The position numbers and the translations under genes are program-made. Positions 7,972-15,663 of a stretch of DNA of 26,548 nt are shown one piece after another. The notes under the pieces are model-generated. The model worked only from the letters and a program-made list of their open reading frames with translations, searched no databases and was not told where the DNA came from. Each line of letters opens with the position of its first letter. Within the stretch, counting starts at the first letter, position 1. Source of the DNA: Pseudomonadota bacterium (lineage in GTDB: Bacteria > Myxococcota_A > Polyangia > Fen-1088); contig JAEXQJ010000324.1 of assembly GCA_023438785.1 (NCBI GenBank), positions 1 through 26,548 of the forward strand. Reading direction: 5' to 3'.

Positions 7972-9534
7972 GTGACTGATCGTGTATCGGGCCCCGCGGC
8001 CTCCGCATTCGTCCAAGAATTGGACGTTCTCATCAGAGCGCGTTACCCGCTTATCTACGTGGTGACCTCGGAGGAGCAGCGGGCCGACGACCTGCTGGTC
8101 CGGCTGGCCGAGTCGCACGGCAAGGCCTTCTACGACTGGTCCGTGACGCGCGGCCTGCGTCGCATCGACAAGGATCGGCCCGCCACCAAGGCCGGGCCCA
8201 CCGACCCGGGCGAGGCCCTGGCCGCGGTGGAGAAGCTGGGCGAGCCGGCCCTTGTGGTTCTCAAGGACTTCCATTCCTTCTTGCGCGACGCCGCGGTCAT
8301 CCGGCGCACACGCGAGTTGGCCCACGCCCTCAAGAGCACCTTCACCACCGTGGTCTTGGTCTCACCCGTGCTGAGCATCCCGCCCGAGTTGGAGAAGGAA
8401 GTCACGGTGCTGGACATGCCCCTGCCCACCATCGAGGACCTCCTGGCCCTGCTGCGCGAGATCGTGACCGTGATCCGCCAGGGTAAGAAGGCCGTCATCG
8501 ATCTGCGCAACGAAGAGGTCGAGCCGCTGCTCAAGGCGGCCCTGGGCCTCACCCTGTCCGAGGCGGAGAACGCCTTCGCCAAAGCCATCGCCTCGGACCA
8601 GCGACTGGACGCCAACGACATTCAACGCGTGCTGGCCGAGAAGAGGCAGCTCATCCGCAAGAGCGGCCTGCTCGAATACTACTCGTCGAGCGAGAGCCTG
8701 AAGAGCATCGGGGGCCTGGAGAATCTGAAGCGCTGGCTCGATCAGCGCACCGCCGCCTTCAGCGAACGCGCCCGTCAGTTCGGCCTGCCCGCGCCCAAGG
8801 GGCTGCTGCTCCTCGGTGTGCAAGGCTGCGGCAAGAGCCTCACCGCCAAGGCCGTGGCCTCGCAATGGAACCTGCCCCTGCTCCGGCTGGACATGGGCCG
8901 TATCTTCAGCGGCTTCGTGGGCTCGTCCGAGGAGAACATGCGCAAGGCCATGCGCGTGGCCGAGAGCATCGCGCCCGCCGTGCTGTGGGTCGACGAATTG
9001 GAGAAGGGGCTGTCGGGCATTTCCTCGTCGGGCAACACGGACAGCGGCGTGACCGCGCGCGTGTTCGGCACCTTCCTCACTTGGCTGCAGGAAAAGACAG
9101 CGCCTGTGTTCGTGGTGGCCACCGCCAACCGCATCGACGCCCTACCTCCCGAGTTGCTGCGCAAGGGCCGGTTCGACGAGATCTTCTTTATCGATCTGCC
9201 CACCGCCGACGAGCGGGCGCAAATCTTCGGCATCCACATCCAGCGCCTGCGCCGCAAACCCGAGTCCTTCGATCTGCTCGATTTGGCCCGGCGGGCCGAC
9301 AACTTCAGCGGCGCGGAGATCGAGCAGGCCGTAATCGGTGGCCTGTACGCCGCCTTCGCCGAGGGCGTCGAGCTGGAGCATCGACACGTGGCCAACGCCG
9401 TCGAGGAAACCCTGCCGCTGGCCGTGACCATGCGCGAGGACATCGACCGCCTGCGCGACTGGGCGCGCAGCCGCACCCGACGCGCCTCGCCCGCACCCAG
9501 CGATCAGATCGCCAACCTCTCTCGCCTCGCCTAG
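7972..9534 (+). CDS. AAA-family ATPase, Ycf46-like
   Basis: This 520-residue protein uses a GTG start at 7972, preceded by GAGG at five bases. Residues about 10-230 are an N-terminal domain without a P-loop (YPLIYVVTSEE, then LVVLKDFHSF) that resembles the N-terminal half of cyanobacterial/plastid Ycf46. Residues about 240-490 are a classical AAA module: Walker A GVQGCGKS (282-289), Walker B VLWVDELEK (337-345), sensor 1 VVATANR, and the RKGRFDEIFFIDLP segment with arginine-finger residues. The C-terminal helical lid contains FSGAEIEQAV. Overall length and two-part architecture match Ycf46 proteins (about 500 residues). The biochemical role of bacterial homologues is poorly defined; a remodelling ATPase is inferred. 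The stop is three bases before the next gene, a small membrane protein, so the two are likely one operon. Confidence 0.9.
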   Translation: MTDRVSGPAASAFVQELDVLIRARYPLIYVVTSEEQRADDLLVRLAESHGKAFYDWSVTRGLRRIDKDRPATKAGPTDPGEALAAVEKLGEPALVVLKDFHSFLRDAAVIRRTRELAHALKSTFTTVVLVSPVLSIPPELEKEVTVLDMPLPTIEDLLALLREIVTVIRQGKKAVIDLRNEEVEPLLKAALGLTLSEAENAFAKAIASDQRLDANDIQRVLAEKRQLIRKSGLLEYYSSSESLKSIGGLENLKRWLDQRTAAFSERARQFGLPAPKGLLLLGVQGCGKSLTAKAVASQWNLPLLRLDMGRIFSGFVGSSEENMRKAMRVAESIAPAVLWVDELEKGLSGISSSGNTDSGVTARVFGTFLTWLQEKTAPVFVVATANRIDALPPELLRKGRFDEIFFIDLPTADERAQIFGIHIQRLRRKPESFDLLDLARRADNFSGAEIEQAVIGGLYAAFAEGVELEHRHVANAVEETLPLAVTMREDIDRLRDWARSRTRRASPAPSDQIANLSRLA

Positions 9535-9537
9535 CCC

Positions 9538-10011
9538 ATGGCCAAGATGGATCGCTTCCGCCAGCTGGAGGGCCCGCGCCGCGCGCCCGCGCCCGCGGCG
9601 GCGCGCTCCCACGCCAGCAGCCGCTTCGATGCCGTACTGGGCCCCGGGGAGAAAGCCCCGGCTGTTCTCGATCCGCCGCCCACCCAGTCTGCCCCGCCAC
9701 CGGCAGCCGTCGACGAGCGGGCGCGCCAGGACGTCGCGCAGGCCGCGTTCGAAGACATGGTGGTGGCCGAGCTCAACCGGCGCCCCATGCACGCGGGTCA
9801 GCAAATCACCTTGTGGCGCACCCTCATGAAGCGCGACGCGCAGGAGATCGACGAGTCATGCCGCGTGCGCATCGGCTGGCCGACGGGCATCGCCCTGGTG
9901 TCAGGGCTGTTCATCCTGGGCAGCCTGCTGGTCGCCGGCCCGCGCGCCTGGCACCTGCTGCTCGCGGCAGTCGGCCTCGCGCTTTTCCTGGTTCGCCGCT
10001 ACCGCAAGTAG
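9538..10011 (+). CDS. Small two-helix membrane protein, unknown function
   Basis: This is a 157-residue protein starting at an ATG three bases after the AAA ATPase stop. Residues 1-60 are Ala/Pro/Arg-rich and probably disordered. Residues 60-110 are helical and charged. Residues about 115-133 and 136-153 are two hydrophobic helices joined by a short turn, ending in a basic RRYRK tail, which suggests a hairpin in the inner membrane with both ends in the cytoplasm. I do not recognise the family. High third-position GC and the tight spacing behind the ATPase support a real gene, and a membrane anchor or client of the ATPase is a reasonable guess. Confidence 0.7.
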   Translation: MAKMDRFRQLEGPRRAPAPAAARSHASSRFDAVLGPGEKAPAVLDPPPTQSAPPPAAVDERARQDVAQAAFEDMVVAELNRRPMHAGQQITLWRTLMKRDAQEIDESCRVRIGWPTGIALVSGLFILGSLLVAGPRAWHLLLAAVGLALFLVRRYRK

Positions 10012-10031
10012 CGGGGCGTTCGCCGTGACGT

Positions 10032-10058
10032 CGCGGGGCAGCCGGGAGCCGCCCCGCG
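10032..10058. terminator. Possible bidirectional terminator hairpin
   Basis: A perfect 8-bp inverted repeat, CGCGGGGC (10032-10039) and GCCCCGCG (10051-10058), with an 11-base loop, lies in the 57-bp gap between two convergent genes. There is no T-tract on either side, so it is not a textbook intrinsic terminator, but the position suits one. Confidence 0.4.
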
Positions 10059-10068
10059 GCCTGCTGGA

Positions 10069-11292
10069 CTACAGCTTCATCTTCGACCTGTCGGTCAGCT
10101 CTGTCGGGCAGGTGACCTCTTTGTAGACCACCTTGGGGTTGTTGGCGGCGTTGAACCAACGCACGAACCATTCACAGCCCGCAACGAGGTCGGGCTTGTT
10201 GCCGAAGGCATTTCGGCACTGACGCAGGATGCAGGCCTGAACGCCGCCCTTCTGCTCGACGTCGGTCACATACGTGCAGCGGCCGCAGCCGTTGTTGCTC
10301 AGGTCCGCCAGAAAGCCGCCGTACTGCGCCCCGAGAGAGGACGTTCCCCACTGCTGCGTGCAGGCGTTGTACAGACCGACGCCGCCGCCCGGGATGAGAA
10401 GGTCGAACTGGTTGGCCTTGACGTCGGCGCCAGTGTTCATGATCTGCACGATCATGGATTTGCCCTTCAGCGCCTCACAACCCGTCGCCCAATCGCCGGG
10501 GTTAGTCGATTCGCCGGTGAAGTCGAGCTGGTAACAGTGACCGCACTTGCCCGCGGCTGCGCCGTCGTTCGCTTGCACGGCCGCCCATCCGTACGACAGT
10601 GTGGGGCTCACGTCCCAGGGGACGAAGCTGTAGCACGCGAAGGCGCTGCCGCCCGCACAGGCACTCTGGGTGCTGGCGTCGCTCATGACCTGGTTGGACT
10701 GAGAACAGCTAGGGGCTGGCGAGCTGGTGCTCACGTTCTGCTTCCAACTGCAGGTCGGCTTGCAGCAATCCCAGTAGCGCGATGCCTCGCCCTGGGTGCC
10801 GCCGCTGATCGGGGTCACCTTGGTCGTGCCCGTCGCGGCCTTGGTGGCAAACGTGACCGTCTGGCACTGGGTGATCGTGGTGCCGGATGTCACGGTCTTG
10901 CTGGCCGTCGCGCTACTCGTGTTCGTCTTGCTGCCCGTGCCCGTGCCGGTCCCCGTGCTGGTGTTGGTCTTGGTCACCGACGAGGTGGTGCTCTGGGTCT
11001 TGCTCCCCGTGCCCGATCCGGTATTCGACCGGGTATTCGAGGAGGTCGCGCTTTGGGTCGGGTTGCCGCCCGAGCCGCCGCCGCCACCGCCCCCTCCCCC
11101 AGTGCCACTGCCGCTGGAGGTGCTCGTCACCGTGGGATCCTTCGTATCGGTGTTCTGCGATGTCTCGTCAGGACTGCCACTGCCGTTGTTCTCGGTGGCA
11201 AACAGCTCACACCCGGAGAGCAGGAAGATGGACAACGCGGCTGTCAGCCACGCACGCTCGCGGACCCCAAGATTGCTGTGCTGCTTCGTCAT
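10069..11292 (-). CDS. GH45-family endoglucanase-like lipoprotein
   Basis: This 407-residue protein starts at ATG 11292. It has a signal peptide with lipobox LLSGC (Cys28), so it is probably anchored to the outer membrane. A long Ser/Thr/Gly linker follows (about residues 35-140, with a run of nine Gly), like linkers of cellulose-active enzymes. Residues about 165-400 match glycoside hydrolase family 45. The signature SRYWDCCKPTCSW (171-183) carries the catalytic-base Asp175. The second signature NQFDLLIPGGGVG (294-306) carries the catalytic-acid Asp297, equivalent to Asp10 and Asp121 of Humicola Cel45A. About 16 Cys residues in the domain suggest several disulfides. The predicted reaction is endo-beta-1,4-glucan hydrolysis at the cell surface. 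GH45 is mainly eukaryotic. An expansin-like non-hydrolytic role is the alternative, but both Asp are present. Confidence 0.88.
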   Translation of the reverse strand: MTKQHSNLGVRERAWLTAALSIFLLSGCELFATENNGSGSPDETSQNTDTKDPTVTSTSSGSGTGGGGGGGGGSGGNPTQSATSSNTRSNTGSGTGSKTQSTTSSVTKTNTSTGTGTGTGSKTNTSSATASKTVTSGTTITQCQTVTFATKAATGTTKVTPISGGTQGEASRYWDCCKPTCSWKQNVSTSSPAPSCSQSNQVMSDASTQSACAGGSAFACYSFVPWDVSPTLSYGWAAVQANDGAAAGKCGHCYQLDFTGESTNPGDWATGCEALKGKSMIVQIMNTGADVKANQFDLLIPGGGVGLYNACTQQWGTSSLGAQYGGFLADLSNNGCGRCTYVTDVEQKGGVQACILRQCRNAFGNKPDLVAGCEWFVRWFNAANNPKVVYKEVTCPTELTDRSKMKL

Positions 11293-11420
11293 AGATAACT
11301 CGCTCTCGCCGGCTGTCTGGAAGGTTTGAGTGGGCGACCGTGTCGAACCAATCACTTTGGGCAACACCTACCCCCACGCACCTGGGAAGGCGCGGACAAG
11401 GCAGGGCAACGCCTTCGACT

Positions 11421-11468
11421 GTTCGCGTTGAGATGGGCTTCGCTCGAACTCGAACGCGAACGCGAATC
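11421..11468. repeat. Inverted repeat and hexamer repeats upstream of the GH45 gene
   Basis: GTTCGCGTT (11421-11429) is an exact reverse complement of AACGCGAAC (11453-11461), with a 23-base spacer. The right arm lies inside four imperfect tandem hexamers (CGAACT, CGAACG, CGAACG, CGAATC; 11445-11468). The repeat sits between the stop of the acyltransferase-ligase gene and the start of the GH45 gene, both on the minus strand. It could be a 3' hairpin or an operator; no T-tract follows. Confidence 0.35.
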
Positions 11469-11490
11469 GTCACGCGCTCATCGCCGCACA

Positions 11491-14142
11491 TCAGGCCCAC
11501 TTGCCGTCGACCAGGAAGGCCTTGAGGGCGCGATAGTCGCTCTTGCCGGTGCCCAGCAGGGGCAAGGCCTCGACGTGGACGACGCGACGGATGTTGTGCA
11601 GCGGCGACAGCCCGGCCTCGCGCAGGCAGCGGTTGGCGACCTCGCGGTCCACGGCCAGGGTGGTGAAGAGCACCAGTTCGGGGTGTTCCTCGTCGGCCGT
11701 GGCTTCGACGGCCAGGCAGGGCGCATCCGGGTTGTCCGCGGGCTGCAGCTTGGCCTCCAGCGCGGCCTCCACGGCCGGCAGCGGGATCATCTCACCACCA
11801 ATCTTGACGAAACGTTTCAGGCGCCCGCAGAAGGTGAGCACGCCATCCGAATCCTCGCTGACCAGATCGCCCGTGCGATACCACTGCTTGCCCGCATAGG
11901 GCACGAAGGGCGACGGCCCCTCGTAATGCAGATACCCACCAAACACGCTCGGGCCGCGCACGAGGAGCATGCCCCGCTGACCACACGGCGTGGGCTTGCC
12001 ACACTCGGGATCGATGATGGCGTGCTCCACCGAGGGAAACGGCACCCCGATGGTTTCGCGCTTGGGCTTCTCGGGACGGTTGCACGACACCACGGGCGAG
12101 CACTCGGTGACACCGTAACCTTCCAGCACGGTGAGCTTGGGGCAGGTCTTCTCCAGGGCGTCGTACACGTGGGGCGGACACTTCTCGGCGCCGGTGACCG
12201 TGAGCCGCAGGGTGCGCAACTGGCCCTCGCGGGTCGCGCGCACGAGGCCGCCGATGAAGGTCGGCGTGCCCACCACCACGGTGGCCCGATAGGCCTCGAC
12301 CAGGGCGGCCAGCGTGGCCGATTCGTTCGGGTTGACGTGATACACGGTGCGCAGGCCGCACAGCATGGGCAGGAGCGCGCCCACCGTGAGGCCGAATGAG
12401 TGGAACGGCGGCAGAATCCCCAACAAGGCATCGTCGGTACGCAGCGGGATCACGGCCAGGGCATCGCGGATATTGGTCAGCAGATTCTGCTGCGTGAGCG
12501 GCACCGCCTTGGGCACGGTCTCGGAGCCGCTGGTGAAGAGCACGGCCGCGATCTCGGGACTGCGCGCCTCGGCCAACCCGCCAAAGAGCCCCAAGCGGGC
12601 GCGCAGGGCCGCCCCCAGCTTGGCCGGCAGGGAGAAACGCGCCGCCATGTCCTCCAGATACACCATGCGATCCAGGAAGCCGGGCACTTCGCCGAACCCC
12701 TCCGCCTCGAGGCGGGTGACCAAGCGGCGCGCGGTGACCACGGCGCGCACGTCGAGCAGTCCGAGGCCATGCATCACGCCGCGAGGCCCGGTGGTCCAGT
12801 TGACCATCACGGGCGTCTTGCCCGCGAAGAGAGCGGCCAAAGTCGCCACGTTGGCGGCCACCGAGGCGGGCAGCATGATGCCCACGAACTGGCCCGGCAG
12901 CTTGGCGAACACGGGCTGCAGGAGCAGCAGCGCGGTCACGAGATCCCGGTAGGTGCGCGCCCCGCTCTGCTGGTCGGCGATCACCACCTGCGACGGGCAG
13001 CGACGGGCCATGGCCAGAAAGACGTTGGTCAGGCTGTCACCCGCGGGCATGGTGGGAGGCAGGCACGTGGCAGCGGCGGTCTCGAACCAGGCGCGTGCCA
13101 CGGGCTTGGGCTCGCTGTGACCCGTGCCCACCGCCTCGCCCACCGCCGCCCGCATCACATCGCCCACCGTCTCCAGGGCGTCGCTCTCGGGCTGCGGATA
13201 CCCGAATTCCTTCTCGATCCAGGCCTGAATCTCCACGCGCGCCAGGCTGTCCAGGCCCAGGTCGTGGGCCAGCCTCTGGCGATCGTCGGTGGGCGCCACG
13301 CCGCTCGCCTGGCGCAGGTGCTCGGTCACGGTCTCACGGGTGGCCGCGGGGATGCGCCGGTTGCGGCTGGGCTCGCCGCCGATGACCGGCTCGGGCAGCC
13401 AGCGCACGCCGCCGCCCTCCCACAACGAATAGGGAACGTAGGTGCTGCCCGCCGCCCCCTGGTTGTAGAAGGACTCCAGGTAACGGTTGATCACCGTACG
13501 GTCAGCGGTGCGCGGCAGATCAGCGGGCTCCTCGACTTCGATATCCACCTCGCGCCGTGGGGCCAGGAAGATCCCGCTCTTGATGAGCCCCCACAGACCG
13601 CGGCGCAAGGCCGCCAGCACCTCGGGGGGCTTACCCGAGGCGCGCGAGAAGCTCGAGCCCCAAAGCCCCACCGTTCGCACCAGCACCACGCGCACGTCGG
13701 GCACCGCGCGCAGGAGTTGCTCGACCGCGCTGTTGCCGCCCAGATCCTCGTGACGTTGGCGATAGATGCGTCCCGCCGGGTAGAGCAGCAGCGACTCGCC
13801 GGCGCGCAAGGCGGCGGCGCTGGCCTGAATGATGGCCTCCACCTGCTCGCGGGCACCCCGGCCCTCCTTGGCCATGTCCGCGATCTCCAGCGCCCGTACC
13901 CGTCGCGCCAAGAAGCGGATGCCCGGCCGGCGCACCTGGGCACGGTCGGCCAACACGCGCGGCCGAAAACGCGACCACAGCACGGTCATCAGGATGATGG
14001 GATCGATGAGCGCCGGATGATTGGCCAGGATGAGGACGCCGCGCCCGTCGCGCGGAGCGATGCGTTCCAGCCCCCGAACGGAGATGCGATAACGCAGCCA
14101 CAACAGGGCGCGGATGACGATGCGAAAGAGCTGGTCGAGCAT
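11491..14142 (-). CDS. Fusion of PlsC acyltransferase, acyl carrier protein and AMP-dependent acyl ligase
   Basis: This is an 883-residue three-part enzyme. Residues about 1-230 are a PlsC-type glycerophospholipid acyltransferase: the HX4D motif is H42-P-A-L-I-D47, and the YPAGR segment (121-125) replaces the usual EGTR. Residues about 265-340 are an acyl carrier protein with DLGLDSL and phosphopantetheine Ser299. Residues about 365-880 are an ANL adenylating domain with the P-loop FTSGSETVPKAVPLT, the GYGVTECSP core, YRTGD, and catalytic Lys in GTGKSDY near the C-terminus. The architecture resembles Aas (2-acyl-lysophosphatidylethanolamine acyltransferase/acyl-ACP synthetase) but with an ACP built in. 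The predicted role is to activate a free fatty acid, load it on the internal ACP and transfer it to a lysolipid or other acceptor at the inner membrane. A TATACT -10-like box lies about 15 bases upstream of the start on the minus strand (14157-14162), without a clear -35. Confidence 0.9.
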   Translation of the reverse strand: MLDQLFRIVIRALLWLRYRISVRGLERIAPRDGRGVLILANHPALIDPIILMTVLWSRFRPRVLADRAQVRRPGIRFLARRVRALEIADMAKEGRGAREQVEAIIQASAAALRAGESLLLYPAGRIYRQRHEDLGGNSAVEQLLRAVPDVRVVLVRTVGLWGSSFSRASGKPPEVLAALRRGLWGLIKSGIFLAPRREVDIEVEEPADLPRTADRTVINRYLESFYNQGAAGSTYVPYSLWEGGGVRWLPEPVIGGEPSRNRRIPAATRETVTEHLRQASGVAPTDDRQRLAHDLGLDSLARVEIQAWIEKEFGYPQPESDALETVGDVMRAAVGEAVGTGHSEPKPVARAWFETAAATCLPPTMPAGDSLTNVFLAMARRCPSQVVIADQQSGARTYRDLVTALLLLQPVFAKLPGQFVGIMLPASVAANVATLAALFAGKTPVMVNWTTGPRGVMHGLGLLDVRAVVTARRLVTRLEAEGFGEVPGFLDRMVYLEDMAARFSLPAKLGAALRARLGLFGGLAEARSPEIAAVLFTSGSETVPKAVPLTQQNLLTNIRDALAVIPLRTDDALLGILPPFHSFGLTVGALLPMLCGLRTVYHVNPNESATLAALVEAYRATVVVGTPTFIGGLVRATREGQLRTLRLTVTGAEKCPPHVYDALEKTCPKLTVLEGYGVTECSPVVSCNRPEKPKRETIGVPFPSVEHAIIDPECGKPTPCGQRGMLLVRGPSVFGGYLHYEGPSPFVPYAGKQWYRTGDLVSEDSDGVLTFCGRLKRFVKIGGEMIPLPAVEAALEAKLQPADNPDAPCLAVEATADEEHPELVLFTTLAVDREVANRCLREAGLSPLHNIRRVVHVEALPLLGTGKSDYRALKAFLVDGKWA

Positions 14143-14199
14143 GAGGAGCGCGGCGGAGTATATCGTCCCTGCTTGCCAAGGCTCCGTCAGCCTGGAGGC

Positions 14200-14219
14200 G
14201 ATTCGCCGGGGAGCGAATC
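14200..14219. terminator. Hairpin at the end of the chemosensory operon
   Basis: A perfect 7-bp stem, GATTCGC (14200-14206) and GCGAATC (14213-14219), with a 6-base loop, overlaps the cheB stop codon. It sits at the 3' end of the minus-strand operon. No T-tract follows, so termination is only suggested. Confidence 0.35.
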
Positions 14220-15663
14220 AGCGGGGGCGCGAGGCGCCGACCAACTCTATGAGCAGGCGGGCCAGGCGATCGGCGCGCACCACGTAGGCGCCCGTGGCAC
14301 GGGCCAAGGCGCGATCGGGCATTCCAGCCACCACGGCGGTAGAAGGGTCCTCCACCACGGCTGTTCCGCCCGCGGCGTAGATGGCGCCCAGGCCGTCGGC
14401 CCCGTCGCTGCCCATGCCCGACAGGACCACGCCCAAGGCGCGCCGACCGAAAGAGGCGGCCAACGAGCGCAGCAGCACCGTGCCTGACGGGCGAAATCCG
14501 TCCACGGGGTCGCCCCCGCGCAGCTCCACGCGACCACCCACGGCCACCTCGGTGTGCAGATCATCGGGGGCCAGCACCACGAGACCGGAAGCCAGCACGT
14601 CGCCGCCGCGAGCCAGGCGCACGGTCAGCGAGCAGCAGGAGGCCAACCAGTCGGCCAGCGCGGGCACGAGTCCGCGCTGCGTGTGCTGGGCAACCACCAC
14701 GGGCACGGGGAAGTCGCTGGGCAGACCGCAGAGCAGCTCGCGCAGCACGCGCGGCGCGCCGGTGGAGCCCACCACGCCGATGGCGGCCACCTCGACGGCA
14801 CGAACCGGCGGCTGGTGGCGCGCGCTCTTCGAGCCGGCCAGCGAGCGCCACGCCTTGGCCAAGCGCCGGACCGCGGCCAACAGATCGCGTGCGCTGCGTT
14901 CGTCCAGGCCCTCGGGCGGCTTGCGGAAGACCTCCAGAGCGCCGCGGGCTGCCTCGCGCAGGGCGGGGCCGTGGACCAGCCCGGTCTCCCCGGCCACCAC
15001 CAGGATCCCGGCGGGCGAGTCCTGCACGATGCGCACGATGGCTTCCGCGCCGTCCATCATGGGCATGATGAGATCCATGGTGATGACGTCGGGACGCAGT
15101 TGGGCGGCCAAGGCCACGGCGCTCATCCCGTCGGCCGCCTCGCCCACGACTTCCATATCGGACTGGGCCGACACCACGGCCCGCAGGGCCGCGCGTATCA
15201 AGGCCGAATCGTCCACGATGAGAACCCGGATGCGCCCGTCGCGCGTCGACGCGGTCCGCGGCAGCGGGGCGTGAGGCGCGGTGGCCGCGCGCACCACGAT
15301 CTCGGTCAACGCCCGCGCCGCGGCGTCGTCAAACCCATTGGCCGGCTTGGGGAACGCCTCCAGGGCCCCCCAGGCCAGGGCGTCCAGGGCCAGCGCCGCC
15401 GCATCGCCGCCATCGCGGGCCACGACCACGATGGGCGTGGGGCACTCGCGCATGATGCGTTGGGTGGCCACCTTGCCATCCATGACCGGCATGAGCACGT
15501 CCATGGTGACCACGTCCGGGCGCAGACGCTTGACCATCTCCAGCGCCTCTTCGCCGTCGCCGGCCTCTCCCACGACCTCCAAATCGCGGCAGCACTCGAA
15601 GGTGTCACGCAGCACGGCCCGGATGAGCGGAGAATCGTCGACCACCAGCACACGTGTCTTCAT
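14218..15663 (-). CDS. cheB: Chemotaxis-type methylesterase CheB with two tandem receiver domains
   Basis: This 481-residue protein has two receiver domains followed by a CheB catalytic domain. Receiver 1 (about 1-125) has the acidic pair D9-D10, phospho-acceptor Asp55 and Lys106. Receiver 2 (about 143-268) has D151-D152, Asp197 and Lys248. In both, the conserved Ser/Thr of the switch position appears to be Ala (VVVAR, LVVAG). The catalytic domain (about 290-478) keeps the triad: Ser300 in GSTG, His327 in AQHT and Asp420 in SGMGSDGADG. The glycine motif is VGSTGAP rather than the usual GASTGG. The predicted reaction is removal of methyl groups from (or deamidation of) receptor glutamates, activated by phosphotransfer from the neighbouring CheA. 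The start overlaps the cheA stop as ATGA. Standard CheB has a single receiver and about 350 residues. No cheR is present in the window. Confidence 0.92.
   Translation of the reverse strand: MKTRVLVVDDSPLIRAVLRDTFECCRDLEVVGEAGDGEEALEMVKRLRPDVVTMDVLMPVMDGKVATQRIMRECPTPIVVVARDGGDAAALALDALAWGALEAFPKPANGFDDAAARALTEIVVRAATAPHAPLPRTASTRDGRIRVLIVDDSALIRAALRAVVSAQSDMEVVGEAADGMSAVALAAQLRPDVITMDLIMPMMDGAEAIVRIVQDSPAGILVVAGETGLVHGPALREAARGALEVFRKPPEGLDERSARDLLAAVRRLAKAWRSLAGSKSARHQPPVRAVEVAAIGVVGSTGAPRVLRELLCGLPSDFPVPVVVAQHTQRGLVPALADWLASCCSLTVRLARGGDVLASGLVVLAPDDLHTEVAVGGRVELRGGDPVDGFRPSGTVLLRSLAASFGRRALGVVLSGMGSDGADGLGAIYAAGGTAVVEDPSTAVVAGMPDRALARATGAYVVRADRLARLLIELVGASRPR

Noticed and set aside
10880..11130. 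Low-complexity DNA as a possible CRISPR or tandem-repeat array
   Set aside because: There are no regular repeat-spacer units. It encodes the Ser/Thr/Gly linker of the GH45 lipoprotein in frame.
12400..14487. A 695-codon open frame on the plus strand
   Set aside because: It is antisense to the PlsC-ACP-ligase gene, whose motifs are unmistakable. The plus-strand product is low-complexity and has no recognisable fold.
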